Assembly (NCBI GenBank): GCA_003833135.1
Contig: QZLH01000815.1
Coordinates: 11,285 to 37,045, forward strand
Source of the DNA: Oehlia diaphana
Taxonomy: Eukaryota > Glomeromycota > Glomeromycetes > Glomerales > Glomeraceae
DNA length: 25,761 nt
Reading direction: 5' to 3'
Part shown: piece by piece, positions 22,054-25,761 of the stretch
Numbering within the stretch: the stretch's first letter is position 1
How the letters are laid out: each line of letters begins with the position of its first letter
The notes under the pieces: model-generated
What the model saw: only the letters and a program-made list of their open reading frames with translations
Told to the model about the DNA's origin: nothing
Database searches by the model: none
Made by a program: the position numbers and the translations under genes

Positions 22054-23795
22054 AATGTATTATGTAAGAAAGAGAATAATTTCTCGTCTGTTGAAAAAAA
22101 AATAATATATAATTTTTGTTTTTGTTTTTTTCCTTTTTTTTTGTGAAATTATTTGTTTATTTATTTATTTGAGAGGAGAAAAAAGAAGAAGAAAGCTGAA
22201 AGGGGAAGATAAATAATCTTATTATGAAAAAATCGGAGCAATTACCAATTGTGGAGCGATAATAGAAAATTAGGCGTAGAATTTAGTGTATGTATTTATT
22301 AATTCTTTTTCGCTCTACTATGGAAAATCGAAGGAAATTAACCGACAAGCCAATACCACAAGACAAAAAATTTTATCTAAACTTAATGCAGCGGTTCTTT
22401 CCTTCGCCGAAGTAAAGTTTTTATTAACAAATTATATTAAGATCAACAAGCTATAATCGTTTTCTTATCTATTTAACATGTGAAACCCAAAAAACTATCG
22501 CAAGAAAACCACGTTGACATTCCACTCTTCCCAATACTCATTTGTGACACATTAATTTCTTCTTTATTGATATGTACGATACAAAAATATCGCTGCTTTT
22601 TCTTATCACACATTTATTAAACCATTTAAGAAAAGAACCAATCAATTAATTTAATATATGCTAGTAAAGCGAGAAATACAAGAAAGAAAAGAGAGGAGAA
22701 TGATATAAAAAAAATATCCGATATATCCGATATACTTATCAGTGAAACATTATGAGACACAACATAAAATTTGACACGCGAGAATTTCATATTCCGAATA
22801 TATATATTTTGTGTATCATTAAATCTGCTATATAGTACTATTTACCCGCGCAAACTACCTACAGATCTATCCAAGCTATCCACGTGTTAAAGAATGATGC
22901 TGATTCTTAGATTACTGTTAATGTACACTTCCAACGTGAAATGTCAAATGTCAACATAAGAATAATTTTATGATATATGAAAAAAATAAATTGATTTATA
23001 GCAAATTTCGCACTGATCATAATAACGTCAATAATGTCGGATGATATATAATTTTAGAATAAAAAAAATATTTCATATTTATTACATCAGTGACCTAATC
23101 ATCATTGGAGGGATAAAGTATTTATACGCAGTAAGAATGTAAGCTCTGTTTGGCCGAACATAATGAAATTACCGTGTAACATGCATTTGATCAACGTACG
23201 TTAGCAAAGGGAAATACTTAATACTTTTAAGGAAATTTCATTAAACCCAAATTTTTTGATATAAAGTATTAGACCGTTTTTGGTTTTGTTATAATTAAAA
23301 CTTTTCCTTGCGTCGGGATTGTATTTAAGCCGAAAATTGGTGTAATCTTTTGAGATTACCTTATCTTATTAAGTTATTGCTCTCGCTACGACTTATTATG
23401 GTCTTGTAATATGGTTCTGTAAGTTTCAGAAAGTTACATTCTTATCTATTAAGACTCATTGTTTTACCCATTTGCTCTAATAATTTTATCATATGATAAT
23501 AAATAGTATGACTTAATTAACCAATTTAAGTAAAATCCAGCCAAGCCAAATTTGTACTGTGTATATAATAATGTTTCATAAAATTTATATTTATTAAATT
23601 TGTAAATGCATTATTTTTTATTTATAGATACAAGAATAATACCTATATTTTCTAAATTTACATTTCTAAATTACTTGTAAAATTTCATTTACCTTTAGTC
23701 TATTTATTATAAAATTTTATAAAAATATATTTCATCAAAATAAAATATATTATATAATTAATTAAATACTATCATCTTATTAGAAATAACTACAT

Positions 23796-23881
23796 TTAAC
23801 CAGTAGGTAGAATTATATAATTCCTAGTTAAACTTCAAAACTGGATTGTACCAAAATTAATACAATTCTTTACCTGGTTAA
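23796..23881. repeat. 86 bp foldback repeat with TTAACCAG ends
   Basis: The left end TTAACCAGTAGGTAGAATTA pairs, with small indels, with the right end, which reads TTAACCAGGTAAAGAATTG on the opposite strand. The arms are about 25 bp and imperfect. The form is that of a tiny MITE-like foldback without coding capacity. Confidence 0.5.
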
Positions 23882-24937
23882 TATTTCCTTAATAATACTT
23901 ATTTTGTTAAATATTTATATTTTAATATAATATTTACTTAATTTGGCTTAATAAATACAATTTTTCAAATTGTAAAAAAACTAAAATAATAAAAATACTA
24001 ATTATAAAATTTACTATTTTATTTAAATATAAATTATCTAATAAATCCATAAATATTTTTTTTTAAAAGTAGAGTTTATTAAATTACATAATCATACGAA
24101 AATAATTGCCAAATTGAACTTTATGAAAGCAAAAAAATTTTTATTAACAAAATCTAAATAAAACTTCATTCTTAGATTTTTAAAAGTCAGAACTATTAAA
24201 TAATGTTTTTAAATACAAGTTGTTAATAAGTATAATTCAAAAAAAAACTATTTAAAATATATAAAAATTTATAAATCTGCTAAAATAAGACAAATTTTTA
24301 TATAATGCAAAAATATATAGTTACAAAAAATTAAATGCAAAAATTGAAGATTTTATTGTTAAAAGAAATTGTGCTATTTTATTTTAGAACAAATTAAAAT
24401 ATTAAATAACAAAAGATATCTAATATATAAAAATTTTGTAAAAATTGTAGAAGATTAACATTTAAATAAGTAGTACAGGTAAAATACTGACCAATCAAAT
24501 ATCTACCTGATTAGTAACTTTTTTTAATCAGTTACCTGATTTATTTAATAGTTAGAAATTTAGTTGTGTTCAATGAGATATCAATCAGATTAATACCTAA
24601 TTGATAATTATTATTTAATTTAAATTTACTGATTGATTTCTATTATTTAAACTTTTTTCAGTATAAAGTTTATCAATTACTGGCATTAAACTTTTTTATA
24701 TTATATAGCTATCTTCTGGAAATTTATTGTTTATTCGAAACTTAGCTATTTTTTATTTTTTTTTAAAAAAAATAATTTTTTTATAACAAATAATTACATA
24801 GGATTACATAAGTTCTTCCTAAAACAATTTTATTAATTTTGAAATATCAGGAGTATATCAATCTCAAAACTAAAAAAAATTTATATATTTTATTAAATTC
24901 ATTATTTTAAAAGCTACCAGTTTTAGAATAATTTTTA

Positions 24938-25056
24938 GAATTTGAAGTATGATAACCTTTGAACTTAATTTATTTTGAAATAATTTTTTTTTATAAGTTT
25001 TAAATGGAATCATAATAATTTTTAAAATTCAAAGGTTATCACTTTCAAACTCTATT
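24938..25056. repeat. 119 bp foldback with GATAACCTTTGAA arms
   Basis: GATAACCTTTGAA at 24951-24963 is perfectly repeated in inverse orientation at 25028-25040. Flanking bases extend the match: TTTGAAGTAT before the left core versus TTTGAAAGT before the right core read from the other strand, giving imperfect arms of about 31 bp around an A/T-rich interior. Confidence 0.7.
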
Positions 25057-25538
25057 CTTTAAAAAAAAACTTTTATTATAAGTTTCAGATGTGAACTATT
25101 TGATTATATTTAAAATTTCAGAAATATATCATTTTTTTGATATTATAGGATTTAGATGAGAACTTATTGAAGTTTTAGACTATAACTTCTGAATTATTAA
25201 AATTATCTTTTATATATTTAATAAATTCTAAATAGAAATCTATTAGTAAATTTAGAATTTAATAGTTTATCAATCTTTAAATTGATTTTTTTTTGTATTA
25301 TATATATTTCAGATGGAATCTTTATTAACTGATAAATAATTATTGGAATTCAGAGGTATGTATAACTTCTGAATTTTATTTTTTTTAATTTTTATATTAT
25401 AATATAGGTTGAATTCAAAAATATATTTATTTAAAAAAAAATTTAAAAACTTTATGTTTTTAAAAAAAAATTATATAGAAATTTTTTTATATGTTTAATT
25501 TATCAGATTGTTCAAAATAATTAGATATTTAATGAGTC

Positions 25539-25760
25539 TAAGGTTGCTTGCCAAAACCTCTCCAAAATCCTGCGATAAATTTCGGCAAGATTTTACTATA
25601 TGTTTACTATAGTTTCGGCAGGGTTTCGGCAGTTTCGGCAAATGGGGGTTTCGGCATTTCGGCAAAGTTTCGGCAGGATTTTTAATATGATTTAATATAG
25701 TTTCGGCATTTTCCGTATAGGTTTCGGCAGTTATTAAGAAGGTTTCGGCAAGCAACCTTA
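25539..25760. mobile_element. Compact TIR element packed with TTTCGGCA motifs
   Basis: The ends form a 20 bp terminal inverted repeat with one mismatch: TAAGGTTGCTTGCCAAAACC at 25539-25558 and TAAGGTTGCTTGCCGAAACC read on the minus strand from 25760. The interior carries about ten copies of TTTCGGCA, all in the same orientation, separated by variable A/T-rich spacers. Its length of 222 bp, lack of a plausible protein and TA dinucleotides at the ends fit a non-autonomous DNA element, possibly with a TA target duplication absorbed into the ends. The window stops one base after it, so the right flank cannot be examined. Confidence 0.6.
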
Positions 25761-25761
25761 A

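Larger units (their letters stand above)
22054..25538. other. AT-rich gene-poor right region with foldback repeats
   Basis: I find no gene in this stretch on either strand. From about 23550 it becomes extremely A/T-rich and carries several small foldback or tandemly related repeats (23796-23881, 24476-24538, 24938-25056 and diverged copies to about 25400). A neat 7 bp stem with a 4 base loop (GTAATCT/AGATTAC) lies near 23342-23359; nothing links it to a known RNA. Very short open frames (9-22 codons) near 22225, 22387 and, on the minus strand, near 22540 have no supporting context. Confidence 0.65.

Noticed and set aside
23342..23359. Hairpin GTAATCT-TTTG-AGATTAC as a possible structured RNA or terminator
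   Set aside because: It is a short isolated stem in AT-rich DNA with no flanking conserved RNA features; intrinsic terminators of the bacterial type are not expected here.
25495..25755. 86-codon minus-strand open frame rich in AETL/CRN repeats
   Set aside because: It is a translation of the TTTCGGCA repeat array and its repetitive residues follow the DNA motif; nothing else supports a protein.

Overview
The window looks like nuclear DNA from a fungus. The DNA is very AT-rich, the genes are split by many short GT-AG introns (about 50-250 bp, often with a CTAAT-like branch site), and there are long A/T-rich gaps with simple repeats and small foldback repeats. Gene content fits a fungus: an ADP1-type ABCG transporter, a Tvp38/VTT membrane protein, a TLDc protein and a XYLB-type xylulokinase. 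An early-diverging lineage such as Glomeromycotina/Mucoromycota is my best guess from base composition and gene style; that is inference, not proof. No tRNA, rRNA, CRISPR array or bacterial operon was seen.

I could build seven multi-exon protein genes in which splice phases agree throughout, plus one probable very small gene. Left to right: (1) a BRD7/BRD9-like bromodomain protein, + strand, 1977-5749, with a GATA zinc finger spliced onto its C-terminus; (2) an acidic, disordered protein of unknown function with a run of 28 glutamates, + strand, 6180-7416; (3) a VTT/Tvp38 family membrane protein, - strand, 8344-9976; (4) a TLDc-domain protein, + strand, 10509-11906; (5) a D-xylulokinase, - strand, 12112-13992; (6) an ADP1-like ABCG half-transporter with a Cys-rich, EGF-like lumenal or extracellular N-terminus, + strand, 14378-18688; (7) a FYRN/FYRC-domain protein resembling TBRG1, - strand, 19585-21732; and (8) a candidate two-exon 53-residue protein, + strand, 21731-22053, whose ATG overlaps the ATG of gene 7 on the other strand.

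The layout alternates divergent and convergent pairs. Genes 3/4 share a 532 bp divergent promoter region and genes 5/6 share 385 bp. Genes 2/3, 4/5 and 6/7 converge tail to tail. Genes 7/8 diverge with no spacer at all. There is no clear single pathway. Genes 1 and 7 are chromatin factors, 3 and 6 are membrane proteins, 4 is probably an oxidative-stress-type protein and 5 is pentose metabolism.

The left 1.9 kb and the right 3.7 kb are gene-poor. They hold short tandem repeats, foldback (MITE-like) repeats and, at the extreme right edge, a compact 222 bp element with near-perfect 20 bp terminal inverted repeats packed with TTTCGGCA motifs. The best candidates for something undescribed are the bromodomain-DUF3512-GATA architecture, the start-codon-overlapping small gene, and the TTTCGGCA element.
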